A stretch of 64,000 bases of DNA from Pseudomonas violetae (GCF_023072615.1 NZ_JAKNRW010000018.1:41332-105331), one strand, 5' to 3'. Counted from the first letter of the stretch, positions 10,152 through 19,180 are shown. Notes: generated by a model not told the origin, from the letters alone. Made by a program: numbers and translations.

Positions 10152-11897
10152 TTATTTCGGGTTGATCACCACGGCGGGAGCCCCTACCCGCAACAAATCC
10201 AGAATGGGTGACTTTGAGGGCAGGTTCAAACCCCGCAGGACAGCCGAATCGTAGCCGTAGACATCAGGTTTGAAAGTCACTCGCCCGTCCTTACTCAGGT
10301 CTACCGTCCAGTACGCCAAGAGCACCGGAACCTTCACCGGTAGCCGAATGTTTTCGGTCTTGCCCTTGGCCAGCTGTTTTTGTATTCCGGCACTGTCCCA
10401 GCGCACCGGATCGTTGAACAGCAGTTCGACCAACTGCAACGGGTTTTCCACGCGAATGCAGCCGGAACTGGTGGCGCGCACGGTCTTGGAGAACAACTCG
10501 CGATGGGGCGTGTCGTGCAGATAAATCGCATAGTCATTGGGAAAACGAATCACCACCTGCCCTAGCGAGCTGTCGGGCCCGGCATCCTGGCGCAGGATGA
10601 CACCGCGCGGATTGCTCCAGTCGACACTTGAAGGATCCAGCACTGCGCCATCGCGGTCGATCACGCGAATGCGGTTGGCGGCGAGATAATCGGGATTTCT
10701 CTGGATCCTGGGGATCACGTCTTCCTTGAGGATGGTGGGTGGCACGGTCCAGGTCGGATTGAACGTGACATACGTGATCTCGGACTGGAACACCGGCGTA
10801 TTGCGAAACGGCTTGCCGACCTGCACTCGCGAGCGCCAGATCGGTTTGCCATCACGATACATCGCTACTTTATACCCAGCGATGTCTACGATCACGAAAG
10901 TGCCTTGCAGCTTATAAAGCAGCCAGCGCGCCCGCTCCATGTTCACCCGCACCTGATCAATACGGGCGTCGACCGATACATTCAGCGCGGCCAAGGTACT
11001 CGCCCCGGCCACGCCATCAGCGCTCAGGTATTGCTCGGCCTGATATTTCTTCACCGCAGCGATCACCGGGCCGTCGTATCGGGTCCCATGAACCAGGCGC
11101 GGTTCGAGAAAACCACCGCCCACCAACCTCGCCCGCAATTGGGCGACGGCGGGATCATCCATACCCGGCTTGAGCGACTGACCTTCAGCAACTTTTGGCC
11201 AACCACCACCATCATGCACCTTGCGTAATTGTGCCAGGCCCTCGCGCAATCCGCGGTACACCGACTCTTGTGGCGGCGCTTGGGCAAAGGCGCCAGCCAC
11301 GTCATGGGCATCCAGGGCAATGAAGAATTTGTTCACGTCTTCCCGGGGATCGACGTCCGAGGGGTCGAAATTCCAGTGGATATCCAATCGGGAAGGGTCG
11401 ACCTTGCCGCGACGCAATTGCAGCAATGCCGTGAGAAAGGTATGGGTGGCCGCAATATCGAATGCGGCCCGCTGTTCGGGTGTTGCAGAATCGGCCTGCA
11501 ATAACGTCCGGGATCTGGCCAACTCGTCGATATGAAAATCCGCAGGATTCAAGCCGTCGATCTGAGTGGCCTGGAGGCTGGCGAACAATTGAGCGGTGTC
11601 GCTCACATTAGTCCACGCCGCGCGATAGCCGCGATGGGAGTAGAAATCGAGGACCATGCGACTGACGTCGACCCGCTTATGACGCGGCGCAGTCAATAAC
11701 GGTGGAAAAGACGTGCTCAGAGGCGACAGGTTGGCCTGGATGGCCTGCCCGACGTTGTCATCCGCTGCCGCACCCCTTTGGATGATGGGCGCAACTTCGC
11801 CCTCAATCGACGAAGTTTCCCCGTGCGCAGCACCGCTGATCAGAAAGACCATAAAAAAGACGCGGCTTATGACGAATAACCTTGTTAAGTGCACCAT
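10152..11897 (-). CDS. Murein L,D-transpeptidase (YcbB/LdtD type)
   Basis: Forms 3-3 crosslinks between meso-DAP residues in peptidoglycan, giving beta-lactam-tolerant wall. The 581-residue precursor has a signal peptide (about 1-26), an N-terminal scaffold domain, a peptidoglycan-binding-like segment (MDDPAVAQLRARL, about 245-300) and a C-terminal YkuD catalytic domain with HDTPHRELF and the active-site cysteine in SSGCIRVENP (about 490). ATG 11897 is preceded by AAGGA. A second YkuD-like enzyme is transcribed divergently from 11979. The broken gene at 9620-10140 follows 11 bases after its stop and was probably co-transcribed. Confidence 0.93.
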   Translation of the reverse strand: MVHLTRLFVISRVFFMVFLISGAAHGETSSIEGEVAPIIQRGAAADDNVGQAIQANLSPLSTSFPPLLTAPRHKRVDVSRMVLDFYSHRGYRAAWTNVSDTAQLFASLQATQIDGLNPADFHIDELARSRTLLQADSATPEQRAAFDIAATHTFLTALLQLRRGKVDPSRLDIHWNFDPSDVDPREDVNKFFIALDAHDVAGAFAQAPPQESVYRGLREGLAQLRKVHDGGGWPKVAEGQSLKPGMDDPAVAQLRARLVGGGFLEPRLVHGTRYDGPVIAAVKKYQAEQYLSADGVAGASTLAALNVSVDARIDQVRVNMERARWLLYKLQGTFVIVDIAGYKVAMYRDGKPIWRSRVQVGKPFRNTPVFQSEITYVTFNPTWTVPPTILKEDVIPRIQRNPDYLAANRIRVIDRDGAVLDPSSVDWSNPRGVILRQDAGPDSSLGQVVIRFPNDYAIYLHDTPHRELFSKTVRATSSGCIRVENPLQLVELLFNDPVRWDSAGIQKQLAKGKTENIRLPVKVPVLLAYWTVDLSKDGRVTFKPDVYGYDSAVLRGLNLPSKSPILDLLRVGAPAVVINPK

Positions 11898-11978
11898 GGA
11901 TAATCCTTAATCTCCCGACTTCAACGGCTAGCTTCCCGTAAACAGCTAGACTCGAACCTATCACGATGAGACATCTAT

Positions 11979-12683
11979 ATGGCGCCAGCTTGCATTCGAC
12001 TGCTTTTTTCGGCCCTGCTGCTGACATCCCTTTCAGTACCGGCAGCCTACGCCGATTCGCTTGCCGCCGCCCTCGTCAAAGCGGCTCCAGATGCCAACGC
12101 CACCGTTATAAACCTGGCAGTACGTGCTTCACAATGCACCCAGGCCCAGGGTTCGGCTCCAGCCCAACGCCTGGCAGTGATCGATTACTCCCTGCCTTCT
12201 ACCGAACAACGCCTGTGGGTGTTCGATCTGAAAAAGCGAAAGTTGCTGTTTCGTGAACTGGTCGCCCATGGGCGCAACAGTGGCGAGAACATGGCGGTCA
12301 ACTTTTCCAACCAGAACGAAAGTTTCGCGACCAGCCTGGGGTTGTATCGCACCCAGGCCAGTTACATCGGGCAAAACGGTTATTCCCTGCGCATGCAAGG
12401 CCTGGAACCGGGCTTCAACGATAACGCGTTTGAGCGGGCAATCGTCATTCACGGTGCGCCATACGTCAGCCCGGTACTGGCCCGCGCCAACGGCCGGATA
12501 GGCCGAAGCCTCGGTTGCCCGGCAGTCAGGCCCGCGGTAGCGCGCCCGCTGATTGACTCGATGAAAAATGGGCAGTTGCTGTTTTCTTATTATCCGGACC
12601 AGCGCTGGCTGAAGTCTTCACCTTATATTAACTGCAGTGGTGCTACGGTTGCTTCGGCGGGTAAGGCTACGTCTCGCAAGTAG
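11979..12683 (+). CDS. Periplasmic murein L,D-transpeptidase catalytic-domain protein (YkuD_2 type)
   Basis: The 234-residue precursor has a signal peptide ending AYA/DS (about 1-26). The mature part fits the YkuD_2 family: IVIHGAPYVS and RSLGCPAVRP, where histidine and cysteine are the expected catalytic pair, with a glycine-rich approach (GRIGRS). The family is related to L,D-transpeptidases and carboxypeptidases; its precise substrate is less well known than for YcbB. It is divergent from the YcbB-like gene across about 80 bp, which suggests coupled envelope roles. Confidence 0.88.
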   Translation: MAPACIRLLFSALLLTSLSVPAAYADSLAAALVKAAPDANATVINLAVRASQCTQAQGSAPAQRLAVIDYSLPSTEQRLWVFDLKKRKLLFRELVAHGRNSGENMAVNFSNQNESFATSLGLYRTQASYIGQNGYSLRMQGLEPGFNDNAFERAIVIHGAPYVSPVLARANGRIGRSLGCPAVRPAVARPLIDSMKNGQLLFSYYPDQRWLKSSPYINCSGATVASAGKATSRK

Positions 12684-12834
12684 GTGGGGCGTTGTTTGAG
12701 GGCGGCGGATCATTCTTGAGGTTTCCATTGCAGTGTTGGAAACACGCGGACGTGGCAGCGTGACGGCTCAAGCCGCACCTGCCCAACCCTGATAAACTGG
12801 CAGTTCCCTAGCGCTGCCGATTCCAGATTCCCCA

Positions 12835-13830
12835 ATGCCTTCAGCTATTGCTACACCCACAACGCTCTCCCGCCGTTTTTCAGTCGCGCCGATGATGGAT
12901 TGGACCGACCGTCACTGCCGTTTCTTCCTGCGCCTGCTCTCCAAGCGCGCCCTCCTCTACAGCGAGATGGTCACCACCGGCGCGCTTCTCAACGGCGATC
13001 ACGAGCGTTTCCTTCGTCACAACGAAGCCGAGCACCCGCTTGCCCTGCAACTGGGCGGTAGCGTACCGCTGGACCTGGCTGCATGCGCCCGCATGGCCCA
13101 GGAACATGGCTATGACGAGGTGAACCTGAATGTCGGCTGCCCGAGTGATCGGGTGCAGAACAACATGATCGGCGCGGTACTGATGGGGCATCCGCAGTTG
13201 GTGGCGGATTGTGTGAAGGCGATGCGTGATACGGTGTCGATTCCGGTGACGGTGAAGCACCGGATCGGGATCAATGGCCGGGACAGCTATGAGCAGTTGT
13301 GCGACTTCGTCGGCACCGTGCGGGATGCCGGGTGCACCAGTTTTACCGTGCATGCGCGGATTGCGATCCTGGAAGGGTTGTCGCCGAAAGAGAACCGCGA
13401 TATTCCGCCGCTGCGCTATGACGTTGCGGCGCAGCTGAAGACTGACTTCCCGGACCTGGAGATCATCCTTAACGGCGGGATCAAGACGCTGGAGTCCTGC
13501 CATGAGCACTTGCAGACCTTCGACGGGGTGATGCTGGGGCGTGAGGCGTACCACAATCCTTATGTGATGGCAGAGGTGGATCAACAGCTGTTCGGCAGCA
13601 CAGCACCGGTGATCAGCCGCGCTGACGCGCTGGCGCAGTTGCGACCTTATATTGCGGCGCATATCGATGCAGGCGGTTCCATGCACCACATCACTCGGCA
13701 TGTGCTGGGACTGGGCACGGGCTTTCCTGGGGCGCGCAGGTTTCGGCAGTTGTTGTCGGTCGATATTCACAAGGCAAAGGAGCCTTTGGCGTTGTTGGAT
13801 CAAGCGGCGGAGTTGTTGGAGGGGCGTTGA
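12835..13830 (+). CDS. dusA: tRNA-dihydrouridine(20/20a) synthase
   Basis: An FMN- and NADPH-dependent enzyme that reduces U20/U20a in the D-loop of tRNAs. The 331-residue product has VAPMMDWTDRHCRFF (FMN-binding start), the catalytic cysteine in NLNVGCPSDRVQ (about residue 102), VKHRIGI, and GGIKTLE for phosphate binding. The long form with the HxxHxLGL-like end near 285 fits the DusA subfamily. dusA followed by tal is conserved in Pseudomonas. Confidence 0.96.
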   Translation: MPSAIATPTTLSRRFSVAPMMDWTDRHCRFFLRLLSKRALLYSEMVTTGALLNGDHERFLRHNEAEHPLALQLGGSVPLDLAACARMAQEHGYDEVNLNVGCPSDRVQNNMIGAVLMGHPQLVADCVKAMRDTVSIPVTVKHRIGINGRDSYEQLCDFVGTVRDAGCTSFTVHARIAILEGLSPKENRDIPPLRYDVAAQLKTDFPDLEIILNGGIKTLESCHEHLQTFDGVMLGREAYHNPYVMAEVDQQLFGSTAPVISRADALAQLRPYIAAHIDAGGSMHHITRHVLGLGTGFPGARRFRQLLSVDIHKAKEPLALLDQAAELLEGR

Positions 13831-14131
13831 AGGTTTGGTGGCCGCGATGGTCGATTGCCGGTCCAAAAGATCGCAGCCTCGTTTCACTCGACAGCTCCTA
13901 CGACCGCTACAACTGCTACGGCTCTTGCCGCCATGTGCGCTTGCAGGGGCTACCGGTCACCCCGGTTGAACCAGTCCCCCATTTCGGCATCGTATTTATT
14001 AACACCGCGCCCCACCTTTCAAACAGCCGTTTTCAGGTTGTTGCCGCTGGGGCCTTCGATAGATACACGCGCCCTTGAGTGGCTGTCAGCGCTCGGGTAA
14101 TGTCATCAGATCTAAAGGACAGAGCACGCCC
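13831..14131. other. Intergenic region between dusA and tal with a dispersed repeat
   Basis: No gene is supported. Bases 13868-13900 hold GATCGCAGCCTCGTTTCACT and its continuation to CAGCTCCTAC. An almost identical block occurs at 20097-20129 upstream of the cupredoxin stop codon, so it is a dispersed element. The tal promoter must lie between 13990 and 14110; no clear consensus was found. Confidence 0.6.
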
Positions 14132-15058
14132 ATGACCTCCAAGCTGGAACAACTTAAACAAATGACCACCGTAGTTGCCGACACTGGCGACTTCGAAGCA
14201 ATTGCTCGGGTCAAGCCGGTAGACGCTACCACCAACCCCTCCCTGCTGCTCAAAGCGGCTGCGATCCCAGGTTATGCCGAGTTGCTGAATGCTTGCGTGC
14301 ATGACTGCAAAGGCGATGTGGGTCTGGCCAGCGATCGTTTTGGTGTCGCGGTTGGGCAGGAAATCCTTAAGGTGGTACCGGGCCGGATTTCCACGGAAGT
14401 GGATGCGCGCCTGTCGTTCGACACTGACGCGGTATTGAAGCGCGCGCACCGTCTGATCGAACTCTATGACAAGGCTGGCGTGGGCCGTGACCGCGTACTG
14501 ATCAAGATCGCGTCAACCTGGGAAGGTATTCGTGCCGCCGAGAAGCTGGAGAAGGAAGGCATCCAGACCAACCTGACCCTGCTGTTTTCGTTCGCCCAGG
14601 CAGCGGCCTGTGCCGAGGCTGGCGTGTTCCTGATCTCGCCGTTCGTGGGCCGCATCTACGACTGGTACAAGAAAGCCAACGGCAACGACTACACCGGCGC
14701 GGACGATCCGGGCGTGCAGTCGGTGACCCGCATCTACAACTACTACAAAGCGAACGACTACAAGACCGTGGTCATGGGTGCCAGCTTCCGCAACCTTAAC
14801 CAGATCGAGCAACTGGCTGGTTGTGATCGCCTGACCATCAGCCCGGAGCTGATCGACAAGCTGGCGGCCGATACGGGCAAGCTGGAGCGCATGTTGGCCC
14901 CAGGAAATGCCGGGGAGGCGCGCCTGAGCTTGAATGAGGCGCAGTTCCGCTGGTTATCCAACGAGGATGCAATGGCGACGGAAAAGCTGGCTGAGGGGAT
15001 TCGGCAGTTTGCTCGGGATCAGGAGAAGCTTGAGGCACTGCTGCAAGCCAAGCTGTGA
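14132..15058 (+). CDS. tal: Transaldolase
   Basis: Moves a dihydroxyacetone unit between sedoheptulose-7-phosphate and glyceraldehyde-3-phosphate in the pentose phosphate pathway. The 308-residue protein has DATTNPSLLLKAA (N-terminal signature) and the Schiff-base lysine in RVLIKIASTWEGI (about 132), followed by TLLFSFAQAAACAEAG. The start at 14132 (MTSKLEQLKQ) with AAAGGA upstream matches the family start; the extension to 14075 has no support. A strong terminator follows. Confidence 0.97.
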   Translation: MTSKLEQLKQMTTVVADTGDFEAIARVKPVDATTNPSLLLKAAAIPGYAELLNACVHDCKGDVGLASDRFGVAVGQEILKVVPGRISTEVDARLSFDTDAVLKRAHRLIELYDKAGVGRDRVLIKIASTWEGIRAAEKLEKEGIQTNLTLLFSFAQAAACAEAGVFLISPFVGRIYDWYKKANGNDYTGADDPGVQSVTRIYNYYKANDYKTVVMGASFRNLNQIEQLAGCDRLTISPELIDKLAADTGKLERMLAPGNAGEARLSLNEAQFRWLSNEDAMATEKLAEGIRQFARDQEKLEALLQAKL

Positions 15059-15076
15059 TCTAGTCCAAGGCAACGC

Positions 15077-15110
15077 AAAAAGGCGAACACTCAGCGGTTC
15101 GCCTTTTTTG
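15077..15110 (+). terminator. Rho-independent terminator of tal
   Basis: Stem GGCGAAC/GTTCGCC with an 8-base loop, A4 upstream and T6 downstream, about 20 bases after the tal stop. Confidence 0.93.
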
Positions 15111-15150
15111 TGTGTTGAATTCTAATGTGGGAGCGGGGAATTTCACAGGA

Positions 15151-15633
15151 TCAGGGGCGCTCGAGCGCATTCACCAGGTCATGAAAGGCTTCACGATTAG
15201 AGTCGTTGAGCCCCATGAGGATCTTGTGCGCTTCCAGCACTTTGATCCGCACCACTTCCTCCGACTGATCCTGGTCTGGCAGATCGGTCAGGCACTCAGG
15301 GCACGGGATCGGACGATCAACGATGTTGAACACCTGCTCGAAACCCATGGACTGCAGCAGACGGGTGATATCTTCGTGGGTGGTGACGACGGTCGGCAGC
15401 AGGCCGACTTTTTGCCGCGACAGGATCGACAATTTGGCCAGCAGGCCAAGGGTGGTGCTGTCGATGCTACGGGTCTCGGTCAGGTCGATCACGATGGCGT
15501 TGAAATTCAACGCAGTGAAGATCCGCTCAATAGTCGCATCCAACGCCGAACACAGGGTCAGGCGAACTTCACCGACGAACTTCAGGACAAAGGTGCCGTC
15601 CTGCTCGGCGAACTGGATTCTACCGGTACTCAT
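15151..15633 (-). CDS. rssC: STAS-domain anti-sigma factor antagonist (RssC-like)
   Basis: The 160-residue protein has an N-terminal STAS fold (about 1-100). SIDSTTLGLLAKL supplies the phosphorylatable serine/threonine seen in anti-anti-sigma factors. A C-terminal extension of about 60 residues contains paired cysteines (CPEC). It starts one base before the stop of the upstream response regulator/phosphatase gene, so the two are translationally coupled. In Pseudomonas this pair (PA2797/PA2798 type) is linked to the RpoS stress response through partner switching. The symbol rests on synteny. Confidence 0.8.
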   Translation of the reverse strand: MSTGRIQFAEQDGTFVLKFVGEVRLTLCSALDATIERIFTALNFNAIVIDLTETRSIDSTTLGLLAKLSILSRQKVGLLPTVVTTHEDITRLLQSMGFEQVFNIVDRPIPCPECLTDLPDQDQSEEVVRIKVLEAHKILMGLNDSNREAFHDLVNALERP

Positions 15634-16814
15634 TAAAGATTCCTGCTCAACACCAACAGGGCGATATCATCCGGCATCTCCCCAAGCGTGGCCAATCCAA
15701 AAACCTGCCGCAACCCATCCAGGGTGCCGCACGCTGCCTTGACCCGCTGGGGCAAGGCTGCTTCTTTTTCCTTCAGTGTCGGCTCTGGCAGAAGGTCCAG
15801 GATGCCATCGGACATCAGCGTCAAGCTGAAGGTCGGCGGCAGTTCCAGTACGTGATCTTCGTAGGTAGCTTCGTTGAAGAGGCCCACCGGCAGACCGCGC
15901 CCTTCCAGATAACGAACACTGTTTGGCGTGTACAACACAGGCAACGGCAAATGACCGCCGATGCTATAGGTCAACAAACCTGTCTCCTCGTCGATGACTC
16001 CACCGACCATTGTGACGTGTTTACCCAGCTTACAACTGATCAGGCCTCGGTTGATATGACCAAGCACCTCTGAAGGCTTGAATTCCGGCAATGTACCGCT
16101 GCGCTTGGATTCGAACAGCAAGCGCGTGGTCATGAACTTCAACAGCACGGTGACGAAGGCTGAAGAGGCGCCGTGACCGGAAACGTCCGCCAGATAGAAG
16201 GCTACCCGACGCTCATCGACTCGAAAATAGTCGACAAAGTCACCCGACAGGTACAGCGACGGGATGATCTGGTGGGCGAACTGGAACTCATCGACGGTCC
16301 AGGGGCTGACCGGCAGCATGTTCATCTGCACCTGGCGACCGGCGTTCTGGTCTTCCTGGAGCAGGTTGAGGCTGGCTTCCAGCTCCCGATTGGCCTTTTC
16401 CAGCTTCTCGCGGTAGCGCTGGTTTTCCAGCAGCAGGCGCGCGCGATCCAGGGCTCGGCGCACTGAGTGCTCAAGCACGGCCAGATCTTCGAGAGGCTTG
16501 ATCAGGTAGTCAGCTGCCCCCAGGCGCAGGGCCTCGACTGCATCATTCATCACGCCGGCACCCGAAACCACGATCACCGGGGTTTGCGGCGACCGCTCGG
16601 TGACCTGGCGGATAAGTTCGAGTCCGCCCATCTGTGGCATGCGCAGATCGCAGATGACCAAGTCGGGCTTGTCTTGCTCGAATACCTGAAGACCTTGCTG
16701 GCCATTGCTGGCCTGCAGGACGCTGAAACCACTGTCTTCCAAATAGGCGGCGAGACTCGCGCGCACTACTTCGTCATCATCGATTATCAGCAGCGTGGCA
16801 CTGGTTTTTGGCAT
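15633..16814 (-). CDS. rssB: Response regulator with PP2C-type phosphatase output (RssB-like)
   Basis: The 393-residue protein has a receiver domain (about 5-125) with the phospho-acceptor aspartate in LVICDLRMPQMGG and the lysine in LIKPLED. A coiled coil follows (about 125-170). The last part is a SpoIIE/PP2C phosphatase domain (about 185-393), with metal ligands in YLADVSGHGASSAF and LMSDGILDLL. It probably dephosphorylates the adjacent STAS protein in response to an unknown kinase. Upstream is a 378-bp leader region. Confidence 0.85.
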   Translation of the reverse strand: MPKTSATLLIIDDDEVVRASLAAYLEDSGFSVLQASNGQQGLQVFEQDKPDLVICDLRMPQMGGLELIRQVTERSPQTPVIVVSGAGVMNDAVEALRLGAADYLIKPLEDLAVLEHSVRRALDRARLLLENQRYREKLEKANRELEASLNLLQEDQNAGRQVQMNMLPVSPWTVDEFQFAHQIIPSLYLSGDFVDYFRVDERRVAFYLADVSGHGASSAFVTVLLKFMTTRLLFESKRSGTLPEFKPSEVLGHINRGLISCKLGKHVTMVGGVIDEETGLLTYSIGGHLPLPVLYTPNSVRYLEGRGLPVGLFNEATYEDHVLELPPTFSLTLMSDGILDLLPEPTLKEKEAALPQRVKAACGTLDGLRQVFGLATLGEMPDDIALLVLSRNL

Positions 16815-16858
16815 GTGGGCAAACGGCGCCAGAATTAGGTTGGCGTAGCAGGCGAGGT

Positions 16859-17041
16859 TCAGACCTGGCTCTCACTACTGGATTCGCTTTCTAGCCTCTC
16901 TGTCGCACCGGTTTCGGGCTTTTGCCCTACGCACAGGTCACACCAGAGGTGCCCTCTAAGGCGCAGACGGTACTCCCATCCGCGGGGCGTTTCAAGCTCG
17001 TGGCGATGGTCGCTTGAGGACTTTACCCGGCAAATGACCAG
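16859..17041 (-). CDS. Candidate small ORF without a canonical start codon
   Basis: The frame is closed by TGA at 16859-16861 and opens after a stop at 17045-17047. It encodes about 60 residues with protein-like composition: HRHELETPRGWEYRLRL, then a CxxC pair in LWCDLCVG, then an acidic serine-rich tail. No ATG, GTG or TTG is in frame near the beginning; the only possibilities are CTG (17041) or ATT (17035). It lies between mlaA and the response regulator, on the same strand. It may use a rare start, be the 3' part of a decayed gene, or be chance. Confidence 0.35.
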   Translation of the reverse strand: MVICRVKSSSDHRHELETPRGWEYRLRLRGHLWCDLCVGQKPETGATERLESESSSESQV

Positions 17042-17146
17042 TAGTTATAAGAACAGTTAAAACCGTAACCCAATGTTAGGTTGCACTCGACGCTCAAAAC
17101 TCCTTTGGAGACAGGCCAAACCTGCGATTTCCCTGATCCGGATGAA

Positions 17147-17173
17147 CGAAAAAGGCGGCACAATGGCCGCCTT
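17147..17173 (-). terminator. Rho-independent terminator of mlaA
   Basis: Read on the minus strand, GGCGGC and GCCGCC pair around a short loop and are followed by T5. It lies about 20 bases past the mlaA stop codon. Confidence 0.85.
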
Positions 17174-17192
17174 CCTCTATGACTGATCGAAA

Positions 17193-17882
17193 TCAGAAAT
17201 CGTCTTCGACCTGACCGTCTTTGACCTTGAATTCACGATTCTGTAAGTAGGCGTTACGGATGAAGACGTACTTGTCGCCATTGATCAGCTTCTCTGCCGA
17301 CAGCAGGCTGGCGCGGGTGTCGACCACATCCAGCGCCCTGAACGAGTTACGCACCGACACGTCGTCGACATAGCGATAGGCACCGACGTAGGAGTCGGGG
17401 TATTTGGCCGGTGCATCGCGCAAGGTGCTTGGGCCGAAGAATGGCAGCATCAAGTAAGGACCGCTAGGAACACCCCAATAGCCCAGGGTCTGGCCGAAGT
17501 CTTCATCGTTACGTTGAAGACCCATGCGGGTACCGACGTCGATGAAGCCCAGCAGGCCAAACGTGGTGTTGAAGATCAGGCGTGCGGTATCGACGCCCGC
17601 TGCCGCCGGCTTGGCCTGCAGCACATCGTTGGCGAGGTTGCGCACGTCACCGATGTTCCGGAAGAAATTGTGAATGCCATCTTCGACGAATTGCGGCGTC
17701 ACGTACTGATAACCCTGGGCCAATGGCTTCAGCGCATAGGTATCGAGTACATCGTTGAATTTGTAGATCGGGCGGTTGACGCTTTCCCAAGGGTCTTCTT
17801 CCGTGGCTGCCTGGGCAACGAACGGCACCAGCATTACGCTGGAACACACACACAGCTGAGCTAGAAGGTTGCTCCAGCGCAT
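17193..17882 (-). CDS. mlaA: Outer-membrane lipid asymmetry protein MlaA (VacJ)
   Basis: MlaA removes misplaced phospholipids from the outer leaflet of the outer membrane and hands them to MlaC. The start at 17882 (MRWSNLLAQL) has AAGGAG seven bases before it; the longer frame to 17972 is not needed. The precursor is 229 residues with a signal peptide ending VAQAA. The motifs DPWESVNRPIYKFND, FFRNIGDVRNLAND and PFFGPSTLRD are typical. The signal has a cysteine pair inside the hydrophobic core but no good lipobox. It stands apart from the mlaFEDCB genes, as usual. Confidence 0.93.
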   Translation of the reverse strand: MRWSNLLAQLCVCSSVMLVPFVAQAATEEDPWESVNRPIYKFNDVLDTYALKPLAQGYQYVTPQFVEDGIHNFFRNIGDVRNLANDVLQAKPAAAGVDTARLIFNTTFGLLGFIDVGTRMGLQRNDEDFGQTLGYWGVPSGPYLMLPFFGPSTLRDAPAKYPDSYVGAYRYVDDVSVRNSFRALDVVDTRASLLSAEKLINGDKYVFIRNAYLQNREFKVKDGQVEDDF

Positions 17883-18081
17883 AGAAAAACTCCTTGGATT
17901 GTACTGACGCAGGCTCTTGGCCCTGGCGTTGAGTTGCGTAGTATAAGACGGAAAGGCCGTTTTAGGCAGCATCGCCGTGACCCCTCGCGCAACACGACAT
18001 TGCCGGCCGATTGATGAGCAGTAGTGTCACTCAACTGTCACCCGCGTGGAATAGCCTTGATACTATTTCAGGGATGTCGAT

Positions 18082-18702
18082 ATGCCGCACGCTGAAGCCT
18101 TGCCCCTCGCTGCGCCCAGCCTGACCGCCGTACTGTTTGGCCTCAGTGGCTGCCTGGTGGATTTTGGCGCACGCACCCTCCAACACGGCGGCCATCAGGG
18201 GGAATACGCCGAGGTCACGCCGGGCGCCCTGGACAGTCTGCACAGTTTGCAACGACAGCAGATTCCCTGCACCTGGCTCGACGAACTACCCCCTGCCCTA
18301 AGCCACTCCCTGGCGCTCGCGCTGCCGGAATGGATCAAACCTTCGCAACACCTAGCAACAAACAATCCATGGCCGGCCCCCCATGCCTGCTGGGAAGCCT
18401 TGATGGCCCTGAACGTTGCCCAACTGGACGGATGTGTACTGGTGAGCGGTGAGCCGCGGCTACTGCAGTCCGGTCTGAACGCCGGTTTGTGGACCATTGG
18501 CCTGGCGTCCTGTGGATCGCTTTGCGGACTCGCGCCGAATGAATGGCAGGCGTTGAGCGCACAGCAGCGTGAGCTCAAACGCGGCAAGGCAACGGTGCAA
18601 TTGTTCAGCCTGGGGGTGCATTCGGTGATCGACCACCTGGGCGAACTCGACACCTGCCTGGCGGACATCAGCCTGCGCCGATTCAAGGGCGAAAAGCCCT
18701 GA
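18082..18702 (+). CDS. HAD/phosphonatase-like protein lacking the nucleophilic aspartate
   Basis: The 206-residue protein aligns in outline with the phosphonoacetaldehyde hydrolase branch of the HAD superfamily: an N-terminal beta-strand plus loop and a cap, then VLVSGEPRLLQSGLNAGLWTIGL (motif III/IV-like). Active HAD enzymes of this branch have FDxxGTxVDFG; here the text is FGLSGCLVDFG, so the nucleophile is glycine. The later aspartate and glycine of the loop are kept. The fold is probably present but phosphatase chemistry is doubtful. It lies between mlaA and a DUF4404 gene, an order I recall from other Pseudomonas, so the loss may be inherited. Confidence 0.7.
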   Translation: MPHAEALPLAAPSLTAVLFGLSGCLVDFGARTLQHGGHQGEYAEVTPGALDSLHSLQRQQIPCTWLDELPPALSHSLALALPEWIKPSQHLATNNPWPAPHACWEALMALNVAQLDGCVLVSGEPRLLQSGLNAGLWTIGLASCGSLCGLAPNEWQALSAQQRELKRGKATVQLFSLGVHSVIDHLGELDTCLADISLRRFKGEKP

Positions 18703-18827
18703 TTGCGGCCATCCTCAGATCAACACATGCAGGTTGCTCGCTAGTGGATTAATCTAGAGCTCAGCCATAGACCTTTGGCGCGCTGCTGCGGTCTATGCCA
18801 GTGCCTATCGATAAAAGGAAGAACGTC

Positions 18828-19091
18828 ATGCCTGCCCGCGAACTGCAAGAACAGCTCAATACTCTGCGCGAGCAATTGGAACAGAATCCGCCACTGACCG
18901 AAGCGGAGCGCCAGGACCTGCAAGTGCTGATGGAGCAGATCCAACTTGAGCTCGAGCTTGAGACCAAAACCCAGGATTCGAGCCTGTCCGATAACGTCAA
19001 CCTGGCCGTCGAACGCTTCGAAATCGAACACCCTACGCTCGCCGGCACCCTGCGCAACATTGTGCAGGCGCTGGGCAACATGGGTATCTGA
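18828..19091 (+). CDS. DUF4404 family protein
   Basis: An 87-residue, very acidic and almost wholly helical protein (MPARELQEQLNTLREQLEQ, then LAVERFEIEHPTLAGTLRNI). The C-terminal LAxxLRxIxxxLxxMGI pattern is the hallmark of DUF4404. The ATG at 18828 has AAAAGGAAG seven bases before it; an in-frame ATG at 18795 lacks a site. Function is unknown. A terminator follows. Confidence 0.82.
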   Translation: MPARELQEQLNTLREQLEQNPPLTEAERQDLQVLMEQIQLELELETKTQDSSLSDNVNLAVERFEIEHPTLAGTLRNIVQALGNMGI

Positions 19092-19104
19092 ATTCACCGG
19101 ATGT

Positions 19105-19138
19105 AAAAAAGCCCTGCCAGTGATGGCGGGGCTTTTTA
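19105..19138 (+). terminator. Rho-independent terminator after the DUF4404 gene
   Basis: Imperfect stem AGCCCTGCC/GGCGGGGCT with loop AGTGAT, A6 upstream and T5 downstream. Confidence 0.88.
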
Positions 19139-19180
19139 TTGTCCATCGTCCCCTGTGGGAGCGGTTTCCACACAAGTTAT

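Larger units (their letters stand above)
16815..17192. other. Leader/intergenic region between mlaA and the rssB-rssC pair
   Basis: The 378 bp hold the mlaA terminator (17147-17173), an AT-rich segment on the minus strand that includes TTATAA near 17046-17051 and could be a minus-10 region, and the non-ATG open frame described separately. The sequence does not fit tmRNA, RNase P RNA or 6S RNA as I know them. A long structured 5' leader for the downstream pair is possible. Confidence 0.5.

Noticed and set aside
16815..17192. tmRNA, RNase P RNA or 6S RNA in the mlaA/rssB gap
   Set aside because: None of the conserved ends or cores of these RNAs is present on either strand.
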